A stretch of 38,810 nt of DNA, taken from contig NZ_SDIF01000064.1 in assembly GCF_004122735.1 (NCBI RefSeq), forward strand, positions 1 through 38,810, written 5' to 3'. The translations under genes were made by a program, and so were the position numbers. Source of the stretch: Streptomyces sioyaensis (GTDB lineage: Bacteria > Actinomycetota > Actinomycetes > Streptomycetales > Streptomycetaceae). This document shows positions 21,740 to 29,258 of the stretch, one piece after another. The notes under the pieces are model-generated. The model had not been told where the DNA came from and made no database searches. It saw nothing but the letters and a program-made list of their open reading frames with translations. How positions within the stretch are numbered: the stretch's first letter is position 1; every line of letters begins with the position of its first letter.

Positions 21740-23545
21740 ACTGCGCAGCTCAGCGACCTTCAGGACGCGGGCCAGGAGCACGAAGGCCACCGCCATGGCG
21801 AGGCCGCCGGCGGCCAGAGCGGGCACGGAGGCCCAGCCCGCGGGGACGGACACACCGGAGCAGGCACCGGCCACGAGCCGGCCCAGCGCGGCAGCCGCGG
21901 ACGCGGCGAGGGCCAACTTGCCGTAGGTACGGCACAGCCGCCGGCCGTCGAGGCGTCCGGCGAGCCGGCGGCGCAGCAGCACCACGGTGAGCAGCAGCCC
22001 GACTCCGTAGGCGACGGCGTAGGCGGCGGCCATCCCGATGACCGCCCAGCGGGCGGGCAGCCAGAGGTGGCAGGCCGCGGCCAGGCCGATGTTGACGGCA
22101 GCGATGCACAGCGCCGTCCAGAACGGCGTCCGGGTGTCCTCGAAGGCGTAGAAGCCGCGCAGCAGCAGGTACTGGGCGGAGAACGGGATCAGCCCGAGCC
22201 CGAAGGCCTGCAGCATCTGCCCGGCGGGCACGGCCGACGCCGCGTCCACCGCGCCGTGCCCGAACAGGAATTGGGCGGTCTGCGGGCCGAGCGCGAGGAA
22301 GAAGAAGGCGGCCGGGACGATGAGGACCCCGCTGATCCGCAGCCCGTGGGAGAGATCGGCGCGCATGTCGTCCAGGCGGTGTTCGGCGACCGCCCGGCTC
22401 ATCCGCGGCAGCAGCGCGGTCACCAGCGAGACGGTGATGATCGACTGCGGCAGTATCCAGATGCCCTGGGCGTAGTTGTAGGCGGTGTATCCGACGCCCC
22501 CGGTGGGGAGTTGCTGGTCCGCGGCGCCGGCGAAGTGGGTGACGACGGTCATCGCGGCCAGGTTGGCGAGCACCAGCAGCAGCGTCCACCGGGCGGCCCC
22601 GATGCTCTTGCGCAGACCGCTGCCGCGCCAGTCGAAGCGCGGCCGGAAGCGGAAGCCGGACGCGCGGACGAAGGGGATCAGGGCCAGTCCCTGGACGGCG
22701 ATACCGCCCGTGGTGACGAGGCCCAGGAAATCGACCTGGCCCGGGGTGATGTCCTCGATGCGGTCCGGGCCGGCCAGCAGGCCGAGGTAGAGGCCGAACA
22801 TCGTGATCAGCACGACGTTGTTGAGCACCGGCGTCCACATCATCGCGCCGAACTTGCTCCGGGCGTTGAGGACTTGGCCGAGGATGAAGAACAGGCCGTA
22901 GAAGAAGATCTGCGGCAGCAGAAAGCGGGCGAAGACCACGGTGAGCTCGAAGGCGGCGTGGTTCTTGGGGGTGTCGCTCGTGTAGACGGCGACGATCTGC
23001 GGCGCGGCCCAGACCGACAGCACGGTACCGGCCGCGAGGACGCTCAGGACCAGGGTGACCAGGCGTTGTTCATAGGCGCGGCCGCCGTCCGGGTGCTCGG
23101 CCCTGGCCCGTACCAGCTGCGGCACCAGCACCGAATTGAGCGCGCCGCCGATCATCAGGGTGTAGATGCTCATCGGGATGACATTGGCCATGTTGTACGT
23201 GGTGGCGAGCAGTCCGGTACCGAGTGCGCCCGCCTGGAGCATCGCGCGGATCAGTCCGGTGGCCCGCGAGACCACGGTCCCCAGTGCCATCAGGAGCGAG
23301 GAGCGTCGCAGCCCCCCACCCGGACCCTCCCCCGTGCCCGCGGCGGGCCGGCCCCGTCCTGGTTGCGGCGTACGGCCGTCCCCGTCCCCGTCCCCCTCGC
23401 CGCCGGGCCCCGGCCCGGCGCCGGCTATCTCGTCGTCGGCTCTCTCGTCGTCGGCCCGGCGGTCCGGCAGCCGCAGCGCCAATGTGTCGCGCGGTGAGTG
23501 CGATGTGTGTGGTGAGTGCGGTGTGTGCGGTGTCCCCTCCAGCAT
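21722..23545 (-). CDS. murJ: MurJ (MviN) lipid II flippase
   Basis: This 607-residue polytopic protein of the MOP superfamily has about fourteen membrane segments. It begins the core with SSLLMALGTVVSRATGLIR, and the family positions NVIPMSIYTLMIGGALNSVLVPQLVRA and QGIWILPQSIITVSLVTALLPRMSR are visible. It flips lipid II across the membrane for peptidoglycan synthesis. A disordered N-terminal extension of about 80 residues starts with HTPHSPHTSHSP repeats and is rich in Gly, Asp and Pro. The start codon lies nine bases after the LigD-like stop, so the two may be translationally coupled, although the pairing is functionally unexpected. Many actinobacteria have a second murJ near the origin, so this may be a paralogue. 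Confidence 0.92.
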   Translation of the reverse strand: MLEGTPHTPHSPHTSHSPRDTLALRLPDRRADDERADDEIAGAGPGPGGEGDGDGDGRTPQPGRGRPAAGTGEGPGGGLRRSSLLMALGTVVSRATGLIRAMLQAGALGTGLLATTYNMANVIPMSIYTLMIGGALNSVLVPQLVRARAEHPDGGRAYEQRLVTLVLSVLAAGTVLSVWAAPQIVAVYTSDTPKNHAAFELTVVFARFLLPQIFFYGLFFILGQVLNARSKFGAMMWTPVLNNVVLITMFGLYLGLLAGPDRIEDITPGQVDFLGLVTTGGIAVQGLALIPFVRASGFRFRPRFDWRGSGLRKSIGAARWTLLLVLANLAAMTVVTHFAGAADQQLPTGGVGYTAYNYAQGIWILPQSIITVSLVTALLPRMSRAVAEHRLDDMRADLSHGLRISGVLIVPAAFFFLALGPQTAQFLFGHGAVDAASAVPAGQMLQAFGLGLIPFSAQYLLLRGFYAFEDTRTPFWTALCIAAVNIGLAAACHLWLPARWAVIGMAAAYAVAYGVGLLLTVVLLRRRLAGRLDGRRLCRTYGKLALAASAAAALGRLVAGACSGVSVPAGWASVPALAAGGLAMAVAFVLLARVLKVAELRSLPGLR

Positions 23546-23554
23546 TCCGTCAAT

Positions 23555-24502
23555 CTACGGGGAATCAGGGGCGGACCTGGACCGCTGGGGTCTCGCCCGC
23601 GCGCGGGACGGCCTCGCGGCGGGCAGCGGGCGGGCGCGGTCCGGGTCGAGGAGCGGGGCGAGCAGATCACCGTGGCGGGCGAGGCGTGCGGCGATCTCGC
23701 CGAAGAGGAAGGTCAGGTGCCGCGGGTCGGTGCAGTCGGCGATCTCTTCCCAGGTGACCGGGGCGGAGACGGTGGGGGTGTCGCGGGCCCGCAGGGTGTA
23801 GGCGGCCGCGGTGGTCTTGGCGGCGGCGTTCTGGGAGAAGTCGATGAAGACCTTGCCGGGGCGCAGCGTCTTGGTCATCTTGTGCACGACGAGTTCCGGG
23901 AGGGCCGCCGCGGCCTCGACGGCGAGGGTCTTGGCGTAGGCGGTGGTCCGCTCGGCCGGGGTGGGCTCGACGGGCACGACGAGGTGCAGGCCCTTGGCCC
24001 CGCTGGTCTTGGCGTGGACGTCCAGGCCGTCGGCCGCCAGCCGGTCGTGCAGCCACTGGGCCGCGGTGCAGCACTCCACGATGGTGGCCGGGGCTCCGGG
24101 ATCGAGGTCGAAGACGAGCCGGTCGGCGATGCCCGGTGCCCCGCACGTCCACTGCGGGGTGTGCAGCTCGACGACCAGGTTCGCGGCCCAGACGAGCGAG
24201 GGCAGGTCCTGCAGCAGGACCTGGCGGGTGGGCCCGGACGTCGAATGGGGGACCTCGCACGTCTTCACCCAGGAGGGTGCGCCGGGCGGCACGTTCTTGG
24301 TGAAAAAGCGCTGGCCGTCCGGCCCGTCGGGGTAGCGCAGGAAGGACAGCGGCCGGTCGCGGAGGTGGCTGAGCAGCGGACCTGCGGTGGTGGTGCAGTA
24401 GTGCAGCACCTCACCCTTGGTGGTGCCGGTCCCCGGATAGAGGACCTTGTCCAGGTTGGTCAGCGAGAGGCGCCGCCCCTCCACGACGGTGATCGGCGAC
24501 AT
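23555..24502 (-). CDS. LigD polymerase-domain protein (NHEJ primase/polymerase)
   Basis: This 315-residue stand-alone archaeo-eukaryotic-primase-type polymerase is of the LigD PolDom family. It adds nucleotides at broken ends during non-homologous end joining. The catalytic pair is D132-L-D134 in RLVFDLDPG, followed by AKTSGAKGLHLVVP and the late metal residue in KVFIDFSQN. Neither the ligase nor the phosphoesterase domain of full-length LigD is fused. ATG 24502 is chosen because upstream sequence would run into the divergent ku start. The last 30 residues are Arg/Ala-rich. It is divergent to ku with a 30-bp gap. Confidence 0.92.
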   Translation of the reverse strand: MSPITVVEGRRLSLTNLDKVLYPGTGTTKGEVLHYCTTTAGPLLSHLRDRPLSFLRYPDGPDGQRFFTKNVPPGAPSWVKTCEVPHSTSGPTRQVLLQDLPSLVWAANLVVELHTPQWTCGAPGIADRLVFDLDPGAPATIVECCTAAQWLHDRLAADGLDVHAKTSGAKGLHLVVPVEPTPAERTTAYAKTLAVEAAAALPELVVHKMTKTLRPGKVFIDFSQNAAAKTTAAAYTLRARDTPTVSAPVTWEEIADCTDPRHLTFLFGEIAARLARHGDLLAPLLDPDRARPLPAARPSRARARPQRSRSAPDSP

Positions 24503-24532
24503 ACCATGAGAATCCCACACAAGGGATGAAAG

Positions 24533-25693
24533 ATGCGTTCTATCTGGAATGGGTCCATATCGTTTGGCCTGGTCACCATCCCGGTGAAGACCTACAGCGC
24601 CACCGACCGCACCTCGTCGGTCTCCTTCGTGCGCATTCACGAGAAGGACGGTGCACCGGTCCAGTACCGGAAGATCTGCGAGCTGGACGGCAACGAGGTC
24701 CCGAACGAGGAGGTCGGCAAGGGCTATCAGCCGCCCGGCGACGACACCATCGTGCCGATCACCGACGACGATCTGTCACAGCTGCCGATGCCGACCGCCA
24801 AGACGCTGTCGATCCTGTCGTTCGTCGACCCCACCGAGATCGATCCGCTCCAGATGGACAAGTCCTACTACCTGGCGCCCAACGGAGCGTCCGCCGCCAA
24901 GCCGTACACCCTGCTGCGGGAGGCGCTGGAACACCACCGGAAGGTCGCGATCGGCAAGGTGGCGATGCGGGGGCGGGAGTCGCTGGCGATGCTGCGGGCG
25001 CACGACGGGGCGCTGGTGATGCATCAGCTGCTGTGGCCGGATCAGATCCGGCCCGCCACCGAGGTGGTGCCCGACGACGTCGAGATCCGCGAGAACGAGA
25101 TGACGCTGGCCGAGACCCTGATGGACTCCCTGGGCGAGCTGGATCCCGCCGAACTCCACGACGACTACCGCGAGGCCGTAGAGGAGCTGGTCGCCGCCAA
25201 GCTGGAGGGCACGGAGCCGGTCGCCCCCGCGCCCGCCGCGTCCGGCGCCCAGGTCATCGATCTGACGGCGGCCCTGGAGAAGAGCGTGCGGGCGGCGCAG
25301 GGCGGGGACACCGACGCGGAGTCGGAGTCGGCGTCCGTGACCCCCCTGCGGGGACGCAAGGCCGCGAAGAAGAGCGCGGCGGGCTCGGGCACCGCCAAGA
25401 AGAGCGGTACCAGGCAGCAGGCCACGGCCCGGAAGACCGGCGCGGCCACCAAGAAGGCCCCCGCGAAGAAGACGGCGGAGACGAAGACGGCAGCGAAGAC
25501 GGCAGCGAAGAAATCCGCGGCCGCGCCGAAGACCGCCGGCGGGCGGACGAAAGCGGCCTCGGCCGCCGCCCAGTCCACGTCCTCCCGCGGCACCGCGGCC
25601 GCCACCTCCGGGAAGTCGCAGAAGAGCACCGCCAAGAAGACCGCCGCCAAGAAGACCACGACAAAGAAAACGGGCAAGCGCTCGTCCGCATAG
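24533..25693 (+). CDS. ku: Ku, NHEJ DNA end-binding protein
   Basis: This 386-residue bacterial Ku has its conserved core at residues 1-255 (MRSIWNGSISFGLVTIPVKTYSAT, then SFVRIHEKDGAPVQYRKIC and EPDQIRP-like LLWPDQIRPA). It forms a ring on double-strand ends and recruits LigD. Residues 270-386 form a long basic tail with histone H1-like AKKTAAKK and TKKTGKR repeats, as in the DNA-binding extensions of some actinobacterial Ku proteins. ATG 24533 has AAGGG seven bases upstream. An ATG at 24526 is out of frame. Its divergent neighbour is the polymerase partner. Confidence 0.97.
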   Translation: MRSIWNGSISFGLVTIPVKTYSATDRTSSVSFVRIHEKDGAPVQYRKICELDGNEVPNEEVGKGYQPPGDDTIVPITDDDLSQLPMPTAKTLSILSFVDPTEIDPLQMDKSYYLAPNGASAAKPYTLLREALEHHRKVAIGKVAMRGRESLAMLRAHDGALVMHQLLWPDQIRPATEVVPDDVEIRENEMTLAETLMDSLGELDPAELHDDYREAVEELVAAKLEGTEPVAPAPAASGAQVIDLTAALEKSVRAAQGGDTDAESESASVTPLRGRKAAKKSAAGSGTAKKSGTRQQATARKTGAATKKAPAKKTAETKTAAKTAAKKSAAAPKTAGGRTKAASAAAQSTSSRGTAAATSGKSQKSTAKKTAAKKTTTKKTGKRSSA

Positions 25694-25704
25694 GGCCGTC
25701 GGGT

Positions 25705-25742
25705 CGCCTCTCCCGTGGGCGGGAGCGCCTCTCCCGTGGGCG
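25705..25742. repeat. 17-bp direct repeat and hairpin after ku
   Basis: CGCCTCTCCCGTGGGCG occurs at 25705-25721 and 25726-25742. The first copy plus the spacer folds as CTCCCG-TGGG-CGGGAG (25710-25725), a possible terminator 16 bp after the ku stop. Confidence 0.75.
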
Positions 25743-25761
25743 CCCGTTCTAGAGTCGGGGT

Positions 25762-26136
<375 letters not shown>

Positions 26137-26203
26137 CGCGACCGGGTCCGCGGTTCGGACGCCGGGCGGCCGCGGAGCGCGTGCCTAGGGTCTGTCGTTT
26201 GGA

Positions 26204-26632
26204 TCAGGCCGGCGGCAGCGCGTCGAGATAGACCCACTGGCCGGCCTCGCGGACGAAGCGGCTGTGCTCGTACTGGCTGTCCGCGTGGCCGTGCAGGGTG
26301 TAGTGGGCGCGGAATTCCACCGTGCCTTCGGTGTGGAAGGCGCTGCCGCCGGTCGTGCCGAGGATGTCGAGTCCGGTCCACCGCTGCGCCGGGTCGAGAT
26401 CGAGGCTGCCCGGCCGGGTCGTCGGGTGCCAGGTGCGCAGCAGATATCCGGTGTCACCGACGGCGAAGGCGCTGTACCGCGAGCGCATCAGGCGCTCCGC
26501 GGTCGGGGCGGTGGCCCGTCCCTGGTGGAAGGCGGCACAGCAGTCGCGGTAGGTCGCGGCGCGCCCGCAGGGGCAGGGCGAGGCGGGAGCGACGGGGGCC
26601 GGGCGGCGGGGCGTGTTCTTCGGTTTCGGCAC
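26204..26632 (-). CDS. YchJ family protein with SEC-C zinc motif
   Basis: This 142-residue protein is read from GTG 26632. An N-terminal SEC-C-type metal motif, C20-P-C22 with C31-C32 (PCPCGRAATYRDCC), precedes the NTF2-like YchJ domain (AERLMRSRYSAFAVGDTGYLLRTWHPTTRP through FRAHYTLHGHADSQYEHSRFVREAGQWVYLD). The family is widespread and of unknown function. Longer in-frame extensions upstream fall into a 31-bp tandem repeat and are not credible as protein. Confidence 0.88.
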   Translation of the reverse strand: MPKPKNTPRRPAPVAPASPCPCGRAATYRDCCAAFHQGRATAPTAERLMRSRYSAFAVGDTGYLLRTWHPTTRPGSLDLDPAQRWTGLDILGTTGGSAFHTEGTVEFRAHYTLHGHADSQYEHSRFVREAGQWVYLDALPPA

Positions 26633-26652
26633 CCCACGATTGTGCCGGGTGG

Positions 26653-26722
26653 GCCGGAGCCGTCCGCGACACGCCCGGCATTCGCCGGAGCAGTCCGCGA
26701 CACGCCGGGCATCCGCCGGAGC
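26653..26722. repeat. 31-bp tandem repeat upstream of the ychJ-like gene
   Basis: Two imperfect 31-bp units begin GCCGGAGC and share GTCCGCGACACGCC (26653-26683 and 26684-26714). An eight-base start of a third follows. They lie just upstream of the ychJ-like start codon. Confidence 0.85.
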
Positions 26723-26859
26723 GACCCACGCGGAAGGTGCGCCCATCTAGGGAATTTCAACGATAAATCACCCAATTGCAGCTTTTGGTGGCTTGATCCG
26801 TGCTGTGAGGCTGGAAGAACTCATGGTGACCGTCCCCACCACCCAGGAGAGAACCCCCC

Positions 26860-27054
26860 ATGATTCTGTCCATTTCCGGCGTCGTCCTGCTCGGTGTCAT
26901 CGTCTTCCTCTTCTTCCGCAAAGACGGCCTGAAGCTGTCCCACGCCCTGGTCTCCGCGCTCTTCGGGTTCTACCTCGCCAGCTCCGCCATCGCGCCCAGC
27001 ATCAAGGCCGGTGGGGCGAGCCTGGCCAACCTCCTCGGGGGGATCAAGATCTAG
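26860..27054 (+). CDS. 64-residue integral membrane protein
   Basis: This short protein has two predicted membrane helices (SISGVVLLGVIVFLFF, 4-19, and ALVSALFGFYLASSAIA, 29-45) joined by a basic KDGLKLSH loop. It ends in an amphipathic GGASLANLLGGIKI. ATG 26860 follows GGAGAG. I have seen this type of small membrane protein in Streptomyces next to FtsK/TraB-like ATPase genes, as here. A complex between the two is plausible but unproven. No function is known. Confidence 0.8.
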   Translation: MILSISGVVLLGVIVFLFFRKDGLKLSHALVSALFGFYLASSAIAPSIKAGGASLANLLGGIKI

Positions 27055-27064
27055 CCCGTCCGCG

Positions 27065-27142
27065 GTTCTCGTCCGGAGTTCTCGTCCGGATCTCCCGTCC
27101 GGAGTTCTCGTCCGGAGTTCTCGTCCGGAGTTCTCGTCCGGC
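27065..27142. repeat. Six tandem copies of a 13-bp repeat
   Basis: The unit GTTCTCGTCCGGA is repeated six times without gaps. Copy 3 is altered (TCTCCCGTCCGGA) and the last base of copy 6 is changed. The array begins ten bp after the stop of the 64-residue membrane protein gene and precedes the ATPase-like gene by 130 bp. Each unit contains the palindrome TCCGGA. It could be a protein-binding array or a slippage product. Confidence 0.95.
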
Positions 27143-27271
27143 GCCACCCCACCGGTCCCGCCCGAACGGGCCGCGCCTGCTCCCGTCCGGGCGGCTCCGT
27201 GCGCAGCCCGTTCCCCGGCTCGCCGCCCACACCGAGCCCTCACGACCACCGCACGAGCAACAGGAGAAGAC

Positions 27272-29221
27272 GTGGCCCGGCGCCCCCTGCCCCGCATCCT
27301 GACCAGCGGCCAACCCCTCGCCCGCATGACCAACAGCGCCTCCCTCGCCCGCAGCCGCGAACTGGCGCGCACCGCCGCCGACAGCGCCTCCGACGTGTTC
27401 CACCCGCTGATCATCATCGCCCGGGGGCTGCGCCGGCTGGGCGCGGCCGGCCGTGGACGCTGGGTCGCCACCCCCAGGGAGCACCGCGGCCCGATGGCCT
27501 TCTTCGTCGGCGCGTGCGTACTGGTCGTGTGCCTGGTGCCGTACGGGCCGCTGCTCGCCCTGATCACGCTGATGGGTGCGGGGGCCTGGGCGGGGCGGGA
27601 GCGTACGCCGGTGGAGACCGGCCCCGGCGAGGCCGCGACCGAGCGGCTGCGCGCGCTGTACGAGGCGCTGGTGCCGTACCTCTCCGTCGACGGTGACCCC
27701 AGCCCCCTGTACGCGCCCGACGGTGACTGGGAGCGGGCCTTCCCCGAGTACGCCTTCGACGACAGCGGGCGGCTCGAACGGCTGCAGCTGAAGTACCCGG
27801 CGTACTTCACCGACGGCGAGGACTGCGCCCGGGCCCGCATCGAGCAGGTGCTGTACGCCAAGGCCGGACGCGGCCGGGAGTACCACTTCGCCTGGGACGA
27901 GCTGACCAATCAGCTCACCCTGACCGCCCTGGGCCCGCTGCCCACCGACATCGCCGCCCAGCGCTTCGTCACCTCGCCGGGCGAGCTGGTGCTCGGGTTC
28001 ACCGACCCGGACTTCGTCCAGCGGACCCTGCCGGTCACCGGCGGGGAGGAGACGCGGGATGCGCCGCCGGTGGTCTGGCGCACCGGCCCGCGCTCCACCG
28101 AACCGCATCTGCTCGCCCTGGGGCAGCCGGGGACGGGCGCCACGACGCTGCTGCGCTCGCTCGCCCTCCAGGCGCTGCAGCACGGCGATGTGCTGGTCAT
28201 CGACGGCGGCGGCACCGGCGAATACGGGTGTCTGGCCGGGCGCCGTGGGGTGCTGGGCGTGGAGAGCGGGCTGGCGGGGGCGCTGGCGACGCTGGAGTGG
28301 GCCTCCCACGAGACCGAGCGGCGGCTGATCGCGGCGAACCGGGCGCGGCAGGCCGGCCGGCCCGCGCCGGACGACACCCGCCGACCGCTGTGGATCATCG
28401 CGGACCGTCCCACCGCGCTGGCCCACATCGCGTCCGCGGAGGGCCGGGAGGATCCGCAGGAGTGGCTCCAGGTGCCGCTGCGGCACGGCCGGGCCGCCCA
28501 TGTCACGGTCGTCGTGGCCGAGCATTTCGAGAGCGCGGAGCTGCTGAGCGAGCCGGTGCGGGCGCACACCAAGGCCCGGGTGGTGCTCGGCCCCGCCACG
28601 GCCGAAGAGGTACGGGCGGTGCTCGGGGCGCCGCCGCACACCACGCCGATCGCGCAGGTGCCGCCGGGGCGCGGCTATGCGCGCCTGGGGACTGCTGCCG
28701 TGCTGCGGCTCCAGGTGCCGGCCACTCCCGACCCGCTCGACGACGCCACCGGCCAGGCACACCGCGAGGCCGTCCTGGCGCTGCTGCCGGAGCGTACGGT
28801 CCCGGCCGACGGAGCCGGTCCCGCCGAGCCGGTGGACGCACCGCAGCCCGTGGACGTGCACAAAGCGGGAGACGTGCGCACGGCGGGAGAGGGCCGCTCG
28901 GCGGGAGACGTGCGCAAGACGGAAGACGTCCGCGCCGCGGGGGACGCCAAGACGGGAGACGTCCGCAAGCCGGAGAACGTCCGTAAGCCGGTGGACATCC
29001 GCAAGCCGGTGGACATCCGCAAGGTGGGCGCCCGGAAGTCCGGGGGCGCGGCCGCCGTGGAGCCGGCGGACGGGCCCGCCGCGGCCGAGGGGGCGACGCA
29101 GGACGGGGAAGACGGGTCCGCCGGCGAACCGGTGGGGGCGGCCGTCCGCGCGGCACACGGCAAGGGCGGCGAACCCCGGGTGGTCAACGGGTCGGCGGAC
29201 GCGTCCCGGCCGGAGGGCTGA
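27272..29221 (+). CDS. Membrane-anchored FtsK/TraB-like ATPase-fold protein with degenerate P-loop
   Basis: This 649-residue protein is read from GTG 27272 (AGGAGA upstream). Two membrane helices lie near 75-107 (MAFFVGACVLVVCLVPYG and PLLALITLMGAGAW). A middle domain (120-265) follows, then a RecA-fold ATPase-like domain (275-510) with GQPGTGATTLL at 284-294. In this Walker A the invariant lysine is A290. A Walker B-like RPLWIIAD (371-378) is present, but no catalytic glutamate follows it. From about 520 the tail is low complexity with DVRKxxD repeats (VRKPVDIRKPVDIRK). It resembles chromosomal relatives of plasmid-transfer ATPases. No integrase or replication gene is near. Nucleotide hydrolysis is doubtful. 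Confidence 0.75.
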   Translation: MARRPLPRILTSGQPLARMTNSASLARSRELARTAADSASDVFHPLIIIARGLRRLGAAGRGRWVATPREHRGPMAFFVGACVLVVCLVPYGPLLALITLMGAGAWAGRERTPVETGPGEAATERLRALYEALVPYLSVDGDPSPLYAPDGDWERAFPEYAFDDSGRLERLQLKYPAYFTDGEDCARARIEQVLYAKAGRGREYHFAWDELTNQLTLTALGPLPTDIAAQRFVTSPGELVLGFTDPDFVQRTLPVTGGEETRDAPPVVWRTGPRSTEPHLLALGQPGTGATTLLRSLALQALQHGDVLVIDGGGTGEYGCLAGRRGVLGVESGLAGALATLEWASHETERRLIAANRARQAGRPAPDDTRRPLWIIADRPTALAHIASAEGREDPQEWLQVPLRHGRAAHVTVVVAEHFESAELLSEPVRAHTKARVVLGPATAEEVRAVLGAPPHTTPIAQVPPGRGYARLGTAAVLRLQVPATPDPLDDATGQAHREAVLALLPERTVPADGAGPAEPVDAPQPVDVHKAGDVRTAGEGRSAGDVRKTEDVRAAGDAKTGDVRKPENVRKPVDIRKPVDIRKVGARKSGGAAAVEPADGPAAAEGATQDGEDGSAGEPVGAAVRAAHGKGGEPRVVNGSADASRPEG

Positions 29222-29258
29222 GGCTCAGCCGCCCGGCGGCCGCGTACCCGCCCGGCGG

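Noticed and set aside
27065..27142. Possible CRISPR array
   Set aside because: The units are contiguous with no spacers and only 13 bp long, and no cas gene is present.
26860..29221. Integrated actinomycete conjugative element
   Set aside because: No integrase, excisionase, Rep or attachment repeat is seen, and flanking genes are ordinary chromosomal ones.
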